Assembly: GCA_963797835.1 (NCBI GenBank)
Contig: CAWCRN010000019.1
Location: 248,001 to 312,000, forward strand
Length of the DNA stretch: 64,000 nt
Direction of reading: 5' to 3'
Source: JBDTSW01 sp963797835
Lineage (GTDB): Bacteria > Actinomycetota > Thermoleophilia > Solirubrobacterales > 70-9
Below the pieces are notes generated by a model, which made no database searches, was not told the origin of the DNA, and saw nothing but the letters and a program-made list of their open reading frames with translations. This document shows, piece after piece, positions 1-9,083 of the stretch. A program made the position numbers and the translations under genes. The stretch's first letter is position 1, and each line of letters opens with the position of its first letter.

Positions 1-566
1 CGACGACCGGCTCAGGGCGCGTCGACTGCGTCCTCACCCCCGAGCAGACCGAGGGGCCGTTCTACGTCGAGGAAGCGCTGGTCCGCCGCGATATCACGGA
101 GGGCAGGCCGGGAGCCCCGCTCGAGCTGGAGCTCCAGGTGCTCGAGGCGGAGGCGTGCGAGGCAATCGGTGGCGCGACCGTCGAGGTCTGGCACGCCGAC
201 GCCGATGGTGCTTACTCGGCCTTCGGTCCGGGCGCCGGCGAGACCTTCCTGCGAGGCGCCCAGCGCACGGGCGGACGGGCTGGCCACGTTCACCACGATC
301 TACCCCGGCTGGTACATGGGCCGCACGGTCCACATCCACGTCAAGGTCCACGTCGGCGGCGACGAGGTCCACACGGGACAGCTCTACTTCGATGACGCGA
401 CCACGGATGAGGTCTACGAGGACGACCTGTACGCGAGCCGCGGCGAACGGGACGTGCGCAACGACACCGACCCCATCTACGCCGCCGGTGGCGAGTCGAG
501 CCTGGTGACGGTGAAGCGCGAGGGCGAGGGGTATGCCGGGACCTCACGATGGGCGTCGCGACGTAG
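1..566 (+). CDS. Intradiol ring-cleavage dioxygenase, 5' truncated and frameshifted
   Basis: Non-haem Fe(III) dioxygenase of the catechol/protocatechuate intradiol class, which splits an ortho-diphenol ring between its hydroxyls. The window opens inside the gene. Frame 3 reads TPEQTEGPFYVEEAL and then VEVWHADADGAYSAF up to about base 265. Frame 1 continues with ATFTTIYPGWYMGRTVHIHVKV, which holds the family's Tyr and HxH iron ligands. A second indel near 537 returns to frame 3, giving LTMGVAT and the TAG at 564-566. The short form with TEGPFY resembles the actinobacterial group of small, sometimes secreted, intradiol dioxygenases. It lies 7 bp before the hydratase, so the two are probably co-transcribed. 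The substrate cannot be read from the sequence. Confidence 0.8.
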
Positions 567-573
567 ACTGCCC

Positions 574-1372
574 GTGGCCTCCCACGAGACGATCGACGTT
601 CACATCGACGGCGCCGCCGCGACGATCGAGCTGAACCGCCCCGACGCCCTCAACGCCTGGAATCTGCAGCTGGGCACCGACCTAACGACGCCGTGTCGAG
701 CCTCGCGGCCGACGAGGCCGTCCGCGCCGTGATGATCACGGGCGCCGGGCGGGCGTTCTCCTCGGGCGCGGACCTGAAGGAGGAGCGCAGCGCCGACGAC
801 GGCCTGCCCGGATCTGGGCGAGCGCCTGAAGTCGCTCTACAACCCGATCATCCTCGGGATCCGCGAGATGCCGAAGCCGGTCGTCGCCGCCGTCAACGGC
901 CCCGCGGTCGGGGTCGGCTGCGCCCTCGCCCTCGCCTGCGACCTGGTCGTGGCCGCCGAGTCCGCCTACTTCCTGCTCGCCTTCGTGAACATCGGGCTCG
1001 TGCCCGACGGCGGCTCCAGCGCGACGGTCCCCGCCCGCGCCGGACTCGCCCGGGCGGCCGAGATGGCGATGCTGGGCGAGCGGGTCGCCGCGGCGCAGGC
1101 CCTCGAGTGGGGGCTCGTCAACCGCGTCGTCGCCGACGACGAGCTGGCCGGCGAGGCCGAGCGCCCTCCGCGAGCCGGCTCGCCGCCGGCCCGACGCGCT
1201 CCTACGCGAACACGAAGCGACTCCTCAACCGCCGCCTGCTCGCCGGAGCTCGACGAGCAGCTCGACGCCGAGGCCGACGCCCAGAGCGAGCAGGGCCGCA
1301 CCGCGGACTTCGTCGAGGGCGTCGCTCGCCTTCGTCGCAGAAGCGCGCCGGCGAACTTCACCGGCGAGTTGA
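574..1372 (+). CDS. Enoyl-CoA hydratase/isomerase family protein (frameshifted)
   Basis: Crotonase-fold enzyme acting on CoA thioesters, as in beta-oxidation or the lower part of ring degradation. The start is GTG at 574 (ASHETIDVHIDG). The family blocks appear in order but in changing frames: AAATIELNRPDALNAW (frame 1), ITGAGRAFSSGADLKEE (frame 3), KPVVAAVNGPAVGVGCALAL with the oxyanion-hole region and NIGLVPDGGSS (frame 1 from 868), SYANTKRLLNRRL (frame 3), then the C-terminal ADAQSEQGRTADFVEGV (frame 1). At least four indels are needed. The end is placed at the TGA at 1370-1372, three bases before the next start. It sits between the dioxygenase and the monooxygenase, which suggests one catabolic operon. 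Family call is secure; exact substrate unknown. Confidence 0.8.
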
Positions 1373-1374
1373 GC

Positions 1375-2854
1375 ATGAGCTCAGGCAACGGGGATGGGCG
1401 CCGGCTTGAGGTCGGCATCGTCGGAGCTGGCTTCGGCGGCATCGGGATGGGAGCGAAGCTCGTCGAGCAAGGCGAGTGCGACCTCGAGATCTTCGAGCGC
1501 GGCGACACGGTCGGCGGCGTGTGGCGGGCGAACACGTACCCCGGCGCGGCCTGCGACGTCCAATCCCACCTCTACTCGTTCTCGTTCGCGCCCGGCCACG
1601 AGTGGTCCCGACGCTACGCCCCCCAGCCCGAGATCCTCTCCTACCTCGAGCGCTGCACCGACCGCTTCGGGCTGCGCCCCCACATCCGCCTCAACACCAC
1701 GGTCGAGGCCGCCAGCTTCGACGAGGCGAGCGGACGCTGGACGCTCACCACGGATGCGGGCGAGGAGCGCTCGTTCGACGTGCTCGTCACCGCCTGCGGC
1801 CAGCTCAAGGACCCGGCGATCCCTCGGATAGAGGGGGTCGGTGACTTCGCGGGACCGGCGTTCCATTCCGCCGAGTGGGACCACGACGTCGACCTCGCCG
1901 GCAAACGCGTCGCGGTGCTCGGCACGGGGGCGAGCGCGATCCAGTTCGTGCCCGAGGTGGCGAAGGTCGCCTCCCAGACGACGATCTACCAGCGCTCCGC
2001 GCCGTGGATCCTGCCCAAGGCCGACCGCGCCTACCCGGAGTGGGAGCGCCGGCTGTTCCGCCGCTTCCCGCTCCGCGTGGCCGCCGCCCGCCTGGGCTTC
2101 GCTGCGTTCTACGAGTTCGGCACCTACGCCTTCACGGGCACCGAGTGGGCGATGCGCCCACTCCAGAAGGTCGCGGACCGCACCAGGGAGAAGGGCCTGC
2201 CCGACCCGGATATCCGTGCCAAGGCGACACCCGACTACGCGATGGGCTGCAAGCGGGTGATGGTCTCAAACGACTGGTATCCGACGCTCATGCGGCCTGA
2301 CGTCGAGCTGGTCGCCGGCGAGGTCCAGCGGATCACGTCGAATTCCGTGATCGGCCCCGACGGAGTCGGGCGTGAGGCGGACGTGATCATCTACGGCACC
2401 GGCTTTCGCTCACACGACTTCGTCGCCCCGATGGACGTCACCGGCCTTGGCGGGCGCGACCTGAACGAGGTCTGGGCGGAGCGGCCCGAGGCATACCTCG
2501 GGACGACGGTGAGCGGGTTCCCGAACATGTTCGTCCTGTACGGGCCGAACACGAACCACGGCTCGGGGTCGGTGCCGTACACCCTCGAGTGCCAGTTCCG
2601 CTACGTCCTGGACGCGATCAGGCGGCTGCGCGACGGCGGGCTTCCGCTATCTGGACCTGCGGCCCGAGACGCAGGCGGAGTGGAGGCGGGAGATGGAGGA
2701 GCGCAGCCGAGGCACCGCCTGGGTCGCGGGTGGGTGCACCAACTGGTACCTCAACGGCGAGGGCGTCAATACGAACAATTGGCCCGGGCCGTGGATCGAG
2801 TTCCGGCGGAGAACCCACCGGATCAACCCCGGCGACTACCGCGTCGCCGTCTAG
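1375..2854 (+). CDS. Flavin-containing (Baeyer-Villiger-type) monooxygenase, one frameshift
   Basis: FAD/NADPH-dependent monooxygenase. The N-terminal FAD dinucleotide fold is VGIVGAGFGGIGMGAKL near residue 12, followed by GGVWRANTYPGAACDVQSHLYSFSF. The second Rossmann fold is VAVLGTGASAIQFVPEV near residue 182. The motif between them resembles the Baeyer-Villiger fingerprint region (FHSAEWDHDVDLAGKRVAV). The ATG at 1375 follows the hydratase stop directly. A single indel near 2640 moves the reading frame from 1 to 2. The continuation gives RYLDLRPETQAEWRREM, then CTNWYLNGEGVNTNNWPGP and a TAG at 2852-2854, which is the expected family C-terminus. It may convert a cyclic or linear ketone to an ester or lactone in the same pathway as the two genes before it. 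Substrate is not inferable. Confidence 0.88.
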
Positions 2855-2864
2855 GCGGCGGCCA

Positions 2865-3101
2865 CTAGCGCTTCTTCTTGCCCAGGTTCTTCGGCGGGTT
2901 CGCCTTGCGCTCCGCCGGGGTCATCTGGCGGATCGTCAGGCTCCCGTCGGCGACCTGCTCCTCGATCAGCTTCAGCCTCTCCTCGCGGCGCTTCTGCTGG
3001 CGGGTCGCCGTGGGGCCCGTGCCGCGCTTGGGCTTCTCCTCATCGGACTTCTGCTCAGCCCCGTCGCCCTCGGCCTCGTCGTCGTCCTTCTTCGCTGCCA
3101 T
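2865..3101 (-). CDS. Small highly charged hypothetical protein
   Basis: A 78-residue protein starting MAAKKDDDEAEGDGAEQ. It is acidic over the first 25 residues and very basic afterwards (TRQQKRREERLKLIEEQV, ending PPKNLGKKKR). It has no membrane segment or signal peptide. The middle segment predicts as one charged helix. Codon use matches the neighbours and there is no competing frame. It lies 9 bp upstream of nothing else on its strand and follows the SRPBCC gene by 10 bp, so it may be the last gene of that small minus-strand group. I do not recognise a family and give no function. Confidence 0.6.
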   Translation of the reverse strand: MAAKKDDDEAEGDGAEQKSDEEKPKRGTGPTATRQQKRREERLKLIEEQVADGSLTIRQMTPAERKANPPKNLGKKKR

Positions 3102-3110
3102 CTCGTGCCC

Positions 3111-3578
3111 CTAACCCTCCCCGTTCTCGACGAACGACTTCAGCTTGCCGGGCATGGTGTCCACCATCTGCTTTCGCAGGAGATCGACCACCGGGCCGCG
3201 GACGACCAACCCGAGCATGCGGCCCAGGTCGACGGAGAGGGCATACGTGGCTCGCACCGTCCCATCACCCTGGTCCTCAAGCGCCCAGCTGCCGGTGACG
3301 TCGGACATGTCGCCGTCCTCCTGATCCCACCGGATCGAGGTCGGCTCGTCGTAGGCGAAGCGAAGGCGGGAGCGCAGGTCGCGGACCTTCCCGTCGGTGA
3401 CCGTGTCGACGAGCACCTGGCGGCCCTCGCCGTCGCGGTCGATGCACTCGGCGCGCTTGATCTGCGGCTGCCAGCGGGGCGAGCCCTCGACGTCGGCCGC
3501 CACCTCGAAGACGCGCGCGATGGGCGCCTCGATCGTCTCGCTCGCCTCTCCCTCGATCCTCCCCACTGTGGCTTCCAC
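3111..3578 (-). CDS. SRPBCC (polyketide cyclase/dehydrase-like) protein
   Basis: A 155-residue START-like hydrophobic-ligand-binding protein. Evidence is the family opening IEAPIARVFEVAADVEGSPRWQPQIKR near residue 20, the alternating strands ending in RSRLRFAYDEPTSIRWDQ, and the long C-terminal helix GPVVDLLRKQMVDTMPGKLKSF. I start at GTG 3578, just after the TAG of the upstream oxidase at 3580-3582. A second GTG four codons later is also possible. The longer open frame that runs on to 3959 is antisense shadow inside lhgO. Such proteins bind lipids or polyketide-like ligands; the ligand here is unknown. Confidence 0.8.
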   Translation of the reverse strand: MEATVGRIEGEASETIEAPIARVFEVAADVEGSPRWQPQIKRAECIDRDGEGRQVLVDTVTDGKVRDLRSRLRFAYDEPTSIRWDQEDGDMSDVTGSWALEDQGDGTVRATYALSVDLGRMLGLVVRGPVVDLLRKQMVDTMPGKLKSFVENGEG

Positions 3579-3579
3579 C

Positions 3580-4814
3580 CTATGCCTTTGAGAGCCCGAA
3601 AGCCACCTCGGCTTCATCCGCCACGTGGCGGGCGATCGCGAACGCGGATGTCGCTCCCGGCGACGGAGCGTTGCGCACGTGGAGCGCCCGCTCGGTGGCG
3701 GAGAACGCGAAGTCGTCGACCAGGGACCCGTCACGGCCAAGCGCCTGCGCGCGGACGCCGGCGAAGGCGGGCTCGACGTCGTCGGGGGTGAGGTCGGGCA
3801 CGAGCCGCCGCGCGGCCGCGACGAAGGCGCGACGGCTGGCGGCGTGCTTGACCTCGACCGCCCCGGCTCGCCAGCTGCGGCCCGCGAGCCGCCAGGTCCC
3901 GGGCCACGCCAGCGTCGCTGCGAGGTCGCCCGGCCGCACCCGGCCGAGCCGGTACGCATCTCGGGCGCCGGCCATCAGTGCGGTCGGCCCCACGAGCACC
4001 TCGCCCGAGGCGTGCCGGGTGAGGTGGACGCCGAGGAACGGCAAGGCCGGGTCGGGCACCGGGTAGATCAGCGAGCGGACGAGCGACGCGCGGTCCCGCT
4101 TCAGCCGCAGGTAGGCGCCGCGAAACGGCACGATCCGCGGGTCGGCCTCGGCTCCTGCGGCGACCGCCAGGCGATCCGACCAGGCGCCGGCACAGAAGAG
4201 GGCGTGCCCGGCCTCGAGCTCGCCGCCCGCGTGGCGCAGCCGGATCGCCCGGGCCCCCGCCTCGACCCCCTCGACCCCGCTGGCGAGCATGACCTCCCGC
4301 CCGCCTCGCGCACGTCGGCGGCCAGCGCTTCGGCCACCGCCGCGAAGTCGGCGATCCCAGCCTCCGGGGAGTGAAGGCCGGCGACGCCGGTCGCGTGTGG
4401 CTCGAGCTCGCGGATCCCGTCCGGGTCGAGCCGGCGCATGCCGGGCACGCCGTTCGCGTGGGCGCGGCGCTCCAGTTCGCCAAGGCGCTCGAGCTCGTCC
4501 TCGCCGGTGGCGACGATCACCTTGCCGCAGCGCTCGTGCGCGATGCCGCGTTCCTCGCAGAACGCGTACATCGCCGCGATGCCCTCACGGCACAGGCGAG
4601 CCTTGAGCGACCCGGGCACGTAGTAGATGCCGCTGTGAAGGACGCCCGAGTTGTGGCCGGTCTGGTGCGCCGCGATCCGATCCTCGCGCTCCAGTACGCA
4701 GACCGAGAGCGACGGGTGGCGGCGCTGAAGCTCCCGGGCCGACGCCAGCCCGAGGATCCCGGCGCCGACCACGGCGACGTCGCAGCTGGAGGGGGCAGGG
4801 TCGCGCGCGGTCAT
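3580..4814 (-). CDS. lhgO: L-2-hydroxyglutarate oxidase family FAD-dependent oxidoreductase (one frameshift)
   Basis: DAO-fold flavoenzyme that oxidises L-2-hydroxyglutarate to 2-oxoglutarate and passes electrons to the respiratory chain. The N-terminal FAD-binding motif is DVAVVGAGILGLASARELQRR, followed by the LhgO hallmark HQTGHNSGVLHSGIYYVPGS. The C-terminal half reads IVPFRGAYLRLKR, then LIYPVPDPALPFLGVHLTRH, typical of this family. The two halves are in different frames, joined by one indel in a GGCGGGCGGG run near 4300. The start chosen is ATG 4814 (MTARDPAPSS), where the FAD fold begins 11 residues later; 12 more upstream codons are open but unconserved. The SRPBCC gene follows 1 bp after the stop, so the two are likely cotranscribed. 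Confidence 0.88.
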
Positions 4815-4872
4815 CGCCGGAAGGCTATGCGCGATCGAGCGTCCACCCAAGCTCCCGGGCTAGCGGACGGGA

Positions 4873-6259
4873 TCAGGACAGGATCCCGGAGATCTCCTCG
4901 ACGGCCTCGCCCATGTAGATCGCCAGGCGCTGCACGTGGGGAAGCCTGTCGCGTGCGCCGGTGAAGCCGAAGTTGAGCGTGCCGGCGTAGGAGACGCAGG
5001 TGATGTTCAGCGCGTTCCCGTGCAGCAGGAGCGAGAGCGGGAACAGCGCATCCAGGCGCGACCCGTTGAAGTAGAGCGGCTCAGGCGGGCCCGGGACGTT
5101 CGAGATCCCTGCGCTGAAGGGCACCGGCGCGCGGCCCCCGAGCCCCGCGATCAGGCCTGCGATGTAGGGACCGTTGATCAACAGCGTGTACGAGATGCGC
5201 GCCTCCGGCGGCAGCTCCGACAGGTGCCGCTTCGCCTCGCGGGTCGAGCGCTTGATGGCGTCGAGGCGCTGGCGCGGGTCGGCCACATTCGTCCCCAGCT
5301 CCGCGACCATCATCCCGATCGCGGTCCCTGTGCTCTCGTCGTCGGCGTCGCGGAGGTTGACCGGGATGCCGGCTGTGAGCGGTCGGTCCGGCAGCCGGCT
5401 GTGCTCGGTCAGGTAGCGGCGCAGGGCGGTGCCGGAGAGGTAGAGGACCAGGTCGTTCATCGTGCAGTCGGCGGCCTTCGCCAGGTCCTTGATCCGCTGC
5501 AGGTCGTACTGCTGGGTTGCGAAGCGCCGCTGGCCGGCGAGGCGCCCCGTGAGCGCCGATTCGGGCGCCCGATACGGCGCCTGGAGGTCGCTGCCGTCGA
5601 TGGTCGACCGGCTCAGCTGCACCGCCGCGCGTCCGAGGCCGGTCGCCGCCAGCGACGCCCCCCCGAGCCGCTCCCAGCGCTCCGGACACCACGCCGCTGC
5701 CCTCGGCCTCGCGCTGGCGCTGCGACTTCTTGCCGGCCCCGACCGTCCAGAAGGCCGGGGTCTCCTGCACGTCGGGATCGCTTGAGAGGGCGCGAAGGAT
5801 CAGCCGCATCCCGCTTACGCCGTCGATCAGCGAGTGGTGCATCTTGAGGTAGATCGCGAAGCGGTTTCCCTCGAGGCCCTCGATCAGGTGGACCTCCCAA
5901 AGCGGCCGGTGCAGGTCGAGCTGATGGCTGTGCAGCCGGGAGACGAGGATGCCCAGCTCGCGCTGCCCGCCCGGGTGGGGCAGCGCGGAGTGGCGCACGT
6001 GGTACTCGAGGTCGACGTCGCGCTCCTCCCGCATCAGCGGCAGCCGCGGGCCCACGAGCGGCCCCTCGACGAGCTTCAGGTTCCACGGCTGCGGGATCGT
6101 GCGCGCCCCGCGCATGCGTTCGAGCTGCTGTTTCAGGTAGTCGGGCGGTGCGTCGTCGGGCGGCGTGAACTCGAACAGCCCGCCGACGTGCATGGGCGTG
6201 TCGCGCGACTCGAGCACGAGCCATGTCGCATCGAGTGGGGGAACCTGCTTGATCGCCAC
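4873..6259 (-). CDS. Wax ester synthase/diacylglycerol acyltransferase (WS/DGAT), one frameshift
   Basis: Bifunctional acyl-CoA:alcohol or acyl-CoA:diacylglycerol acyltransferase that makes storage neutral lipids. The condensation-domain active site MHHSLIDGVSG (HHxxxDG) lies near residue 145, with PLWEVHLIEGL just before it. The C-terminal half carries the family motifs ISNVPGPPEPLYFNG and NITCVSYAGTLNFGF. One indel near 5700 separates the halves. The start is GTG 6259 (AIKQVPPLDATWL), which has GGGAGAG about 8 bases upstream; an ATG at 6307 would add unconserved residues. It is divergent from chrA, 62 bp away. WS/DGATs are common in lipid-storing actinobacteria. Confident on family, not on alcohol acceptor. 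Confidence 0.9.
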
Positions 6260-6321
6260 GGGTGCGCTCTCCCTTCGGCCTGCCCTGTGCAGGCTATTCC
6301 CTCGCATAGGGTGCCGCGGGG

Positions 6322-7461
6322 ATGCCCGACTCCCCTGGCGCCATCTTCGTCCGCTTCCTGCGCTTCGGGGCGCTCGCCTGGGGAGGGCCGGCGGCCCAGA
6401 TCGCGCGGCTCAAGGAGGAGTGCGTCGACCGCGACCACTGGGTCTCGGAGGAGACCTTCGGCAAGACCCTCGCCGTCTACCAGGTGTTGCCCGGCCCCGA
6501 GGCGACCGAGCTCTGCATCTACTTCGGGCGCCTGCGGGCGGGGCGGGCCGGCGCGTTCCTGGCCGGCCTGGGCTTCGTCCTCCCGGGCTTCCTGCTGATG
6601 CTGGGCCTGACGATCCTCTACGTCGAGGCCGACCTCGCGGGCAGCGTGGACGAGATCTTCTACGGCCTCGCCGCGGCCGTCGTCGCCCTGATCGCGCGCG
6701 CCCTGTTGCGCCTCGGCTCCTCGTTCCTCACCGATCTGCCGCTGGCCCTGATCGCGGTCGCCGCCTTCGCCCTCACCGTGTTCGCCTCCGTGGGCTTCGT
6801 GCTGGTCCTCGCCGGGGCCGGCATCGCCTACGAGCTGTGGACCAGCGCCGGCCGCCGCGGCGGGCGAGCCGCCGCGCTCGACCCCAGCCTGCCGGTCGTC
6901 GCGGCGGTGGTGGCCGCCGTCGCCCTGCCGCTGACCGCCGAGATCTTCCTCGAGGGCCTGAAGGCCGGGCTGCTCACGTTCGGCGGCGCCTACACCGTGG
7001 TGCCGTTCCTCCAGGAGAGCTCGGTCGAGGCGCAGGGCTGGCTCACCGAGGACCAGTTCGTCGACGGCCTCGCGCTCAGCGGCGCGCTCCCCGCCCCGCT
7101 GATCATCTTCTCGACGTTCGTGGGCTACCTGGCCGGCGGGCTCGCCGGCGGCATCGCCATGACCGTCGCGATCTTCCTCCCGGCCTTCGTCTTCCCGATC
7201 TTCCTTCACCGCCAACTCGTGGCCACCGCCGAGAACCCGCGCGTCCGGCCGTTCCTCCTGGGCGTCGCCGCCGGCGTCATCGGCCTGATCGCGGCGGTGG
7301 CGATCGATATCGGCGAGACCAGCATCCCCGACGTCCCCGCGGCCCTGATCGCGCTCGCAGCCTTCCTCGCCCTGAGCCGGTGGCACTCCCGCCTGACCGT
7401 GCTCTGGGTGATGCTGGGCTCGGGCGCCGTCGGCGCCCTGCTGCAGCTAACGGTGCTCTAG
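6322..7461 (+). CDS. chrA: Chromate transporter ChrA family
   Basis: A 379-residue membrane protein with two homologous CHR domains. The first runs from residue 5 (FVRFLRFGALAWGGPAAQI, then VYQVLPGPEATELCIYFG). The second starts near residue 212 (FLEGLKAGLLTFGGAYTVVPFLQ, then ALSGALPAPLIIFSTFVGYL). About ten hydrophobic segments are visible. ChrA proteins extrude chromate, usually by proton antiport. The reading frame is intact. The start is ATG 6322, the only one before the conserved region. No chrB-like regulator is next to it, so the true substrate could be another oxyanion. It converges on the sigma factor gene at 7509. Confidence 0.9.
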   Translation: MPDSPGAIFVRFLRFGALAWGGPAAQIARLKEECVDRDHWVSEETFGKTLAVYQVLPGPEATELCIYFGRLRAGRAGAFLAGLGFVLPGFLLMLGLTILYVEADLAGSVDEIFYGLAAAVVALIARALLRLGSSFLTDLPLALIAVAAFALTVFASVGFVLVLAGAGIAYELWTSAGRRGGRAAALDPSLPVVAAVVAAVALPLTAEIFLEGLKAGLLTFGGAYTVVPFLQESSVEAQGWLTEDQFVDGLALSGALPAPLIIFSTFVGYLAGGLAGGIAMTVAIFLPAFVFPIFLHRQLVATAENPRVRPFLLGVAAGVIGLIAAVAIDIGETSIPDVPAALIALAAFLALSRWHSRLTVLWVMLGSGAVGALLQLTVL

Positions 7462-7501
7462 GGAGCCGGCGGTTGCAGGGTTCGGGGCACTAGGGCAACG
7501 T

Positions 7502-7518
7502 GGCGGCTTTACGCCGCC
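7502..7518. terminator. Hairpin between convergent chrA and sigma factor gene
   Basis: A perfect 6-bp stem, GGCGGC-TTTAC-GCCGCC, lies 40 bp after the chrA stop and overlaps the TAA stop of the sigma factor gene on the other strand. It could end transcription from both sides. There is no U-tract, so it is only a candidate. Confidence 0.3.
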
Positions 7519-8459
7519 GCGCGCCAGCCGGCGAGGGACTCGTCGGCGGAGAGGCGCCGCAGCGCCCTAGCCTCGAGCTCCCGGGCCTCGGCCTGGGTGA
7601 CCTCGGCCTCGCGGGCGGCCTCGCGCAGGCTCCGGGCCTCGCGGCCGCCGGTGCCGAAGCGGGCGATGATGATGCGCCGCTCGTCCTCGGGCAGCTTCGC
7701 CAGCGCCTCGGCGACGGTCTGCTCCTGCTGGCGCTCCAGCACCTCCTCCTCGAGGTCGGCGGTGCTCTCGGCGACCAGCTCGCCGAGCGTGGTGTCGTCC
7801 TCGCCCACGGTCTGGTCGAGGCTGGTGGTGACGCGGGTCAGGTCGCGGATCGCCATGACCTCCTCGAGCGGCAGCTCAGTCTCCTTCGCCACCTCCTCGT
7901 CGGTCGGGGTGCGGTCCAGCTTCGTTGCAAGCTCAGCCGTGACACGGTTCACCGTGCGCTCGCGCTGCGCGATGTGCGCGGGGATCCGCACCGGCCGGCC
8001 GGTGTTGTCGAGCCCGCGCTGGATCGACTGCTTGATCCAGAGGACCGCGTACGTGGAGAACTTGTAGCCACGGCGCCAGTCGAACTTCTCGGCCGCGCGG
8101 ATCAGGCCCAGCATCGCCTCCTGGACGAGGTCGCCCATGTCGAGGCCGTGGCCCTGGTAGCGGCGCGCGAACTTGATCACCAGCCGCAGGTTCGAGTTGA
8201 TCAGGCGCTCCTTGGCGGCGAGGTCGCCGCGCTCGATCGCCTGCGCCAGCTCGACCTCCTCCTCCTTCGTGAGCAGGGGGTACTTCATCGCCTGGTTGAT
8301 GAAAAGCTGCAGGCTGTCGGTGGTGTGATCGGCCACGGCGTGCTCGCGCGTGCGGCGCTCTCGCGTGCTCGCGCTGGTGGCCTTCGTCTTGTTGTCGTGC
8401 TCGCCGCGCACGCGGCGAGCCTCGCTGCGCTCGTTCGCAGCCCCTCGATTGCGAGGCAT
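7509..8459 (-). CDS. Sigma-70 family RNA polymerase sigma factor (RpoD/SigA-like)
   Basis: A 316-residue sigma factor. After a basic, low-complexity N-terminus it has region 1.2 (TDSLQLFINQAMKYPLLTKE), and region 2 with DLVQEAMLGLIRAAEKFD and the -10 recognition helix GYKFSTYAVLWIKQSIQRGL. It then has region 3 (AHIAQRERTVNRVTAEL) and a short region 4 ending RSLREAAREAEVTQAEAREL. It lacks the long N-terminal extension of a housekeeping SigA, so it is probably a group 2/3 paralogue. The start chosen is ATG 8459 (MPRNRGAANE), which has AAGGAG 5 bases upstream; 14 more open codons exist before it. A TATACT box on the minus strand at 8543-8538 could be its -10, but I see no matching -35. Confidence 0.92.
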   Translation of the reverse strand: MPRNRGAANERSEARRVRGEHDNKTKATSASTRERRTREHAVADHTTDSLQLFINQAMKYPLLTKEEEVELAQAIERGDLAAKERLINSNLRLVIKFARRYQGHGLDMGDLVQEAMLGLIRAAEKFDWRRGYKFSTYAVLWIKQSIQRGLDNTGRPVRIPAHIAQRERTVNRVTAELATKLDRTPTDEEVAKETELPLEEVMAIRDLTRVTTSLDQTVGEDDTTLGELVAESTADLEEEVLERQQEQTVAEALAKLPEDERRIIIARFGTGGREARSLREAAREAEVTQAEARELEARALRRLSADESLAGWRAAA

Positions 8460-8717
8460 CTTGCTCCTTCGTCGCGTGGTACTACCCCTGCCACGGTCCA
8501 TTCAGCACGGACCGCGCACCTCCCCAGTGCTTCATAAAGTATAGCGCAATTGTCGGATTTGTGGGGATTCCCGGAAACCGCCATTTCAAGCGGGTCCAGC
8601 CACAGCGTGAAACGTACGTGAACCGGTTTAAGATCTTCTGAAAGCGGGTTCATCGCCGTTTCACGGGCTCCCCGTACAACGCCTCCTGTAACCAAGCAAC
8701 CAACAGGAGGAACCGAA

Positions 8718-9044
8718 ATGAACACACGACCCAAGATCCTGATCGCCGGAGCCGCGGCCCTGGCGCTCGCCGCGGGCGGCGCCGGAGTGGCGATCGCGGG
8801 CGGCGGCAGCGAGGACGCGGCCGAGGGCCCGGACGTCGCGATCAGCGGCAGCGCGCTCGACCAGGCGAGCGCCGCGGCGCTCGAGCACACCGGCCAGGGC
8901 TCAGTCTCCGGCACCGAGGTCGGCGACGAGGAGAGCTACTACGAGGTCGAGGTCACCCTCGACGACGGCTCGCAGACGGACGTCCAGCTCGACCGCGACT
9001 TCAACGTCGTGGGCGACGAGGCGGACTCCGGCGAAGACGGATGA
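8718..9044 (+). CDS. Exported PepSY-domain-like protein
   Basis: A 108-residue protein with a signal peptide (MNTRPKILIAGAAALALAAG, cleavage plausible after AIAG) and one PepSY-like repeat: ALDQASAAALEHTGQGSVSG followed by YYEVEVTLDDGSQTDVQLD. The mature part is strongly acidic. PepSY domains are often exported modulators of peptidases, or parts of envelope sensors. A clear ribosome binding site, AGGAGG at 8705-8710, sets the ATG at 8718. It stands alone: 258 bp of comparatively AT-rich DNA lies upstream and an MBL hydrolase starts 39 bp downstream. Confidence 0.85.
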   Translation: MNTRPKILIAGAAALALAAGGAGVAIAGGGSEDAAEGPDVAISGSALDQASAAALEHTGQGSVSGTEVGDEESYYEVEVTLDDGSQTDVQLDRDFNVVGDEADSGEDG

Positions 9045-9083
9045 GGCCGGCGAGTAGCGATGTGAGAGGGTGGATCCGCCTCC

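Noticed and set aside
2589..3791. A 400-codon plus-strand open frame
   Set aside because: It crosses the BVMO end, the small charged gene, the SRPBCC gene and lhgO in antisense. Its product is Arg/Pro-rich without any domain, a usual shadow in GC-rich DNA.
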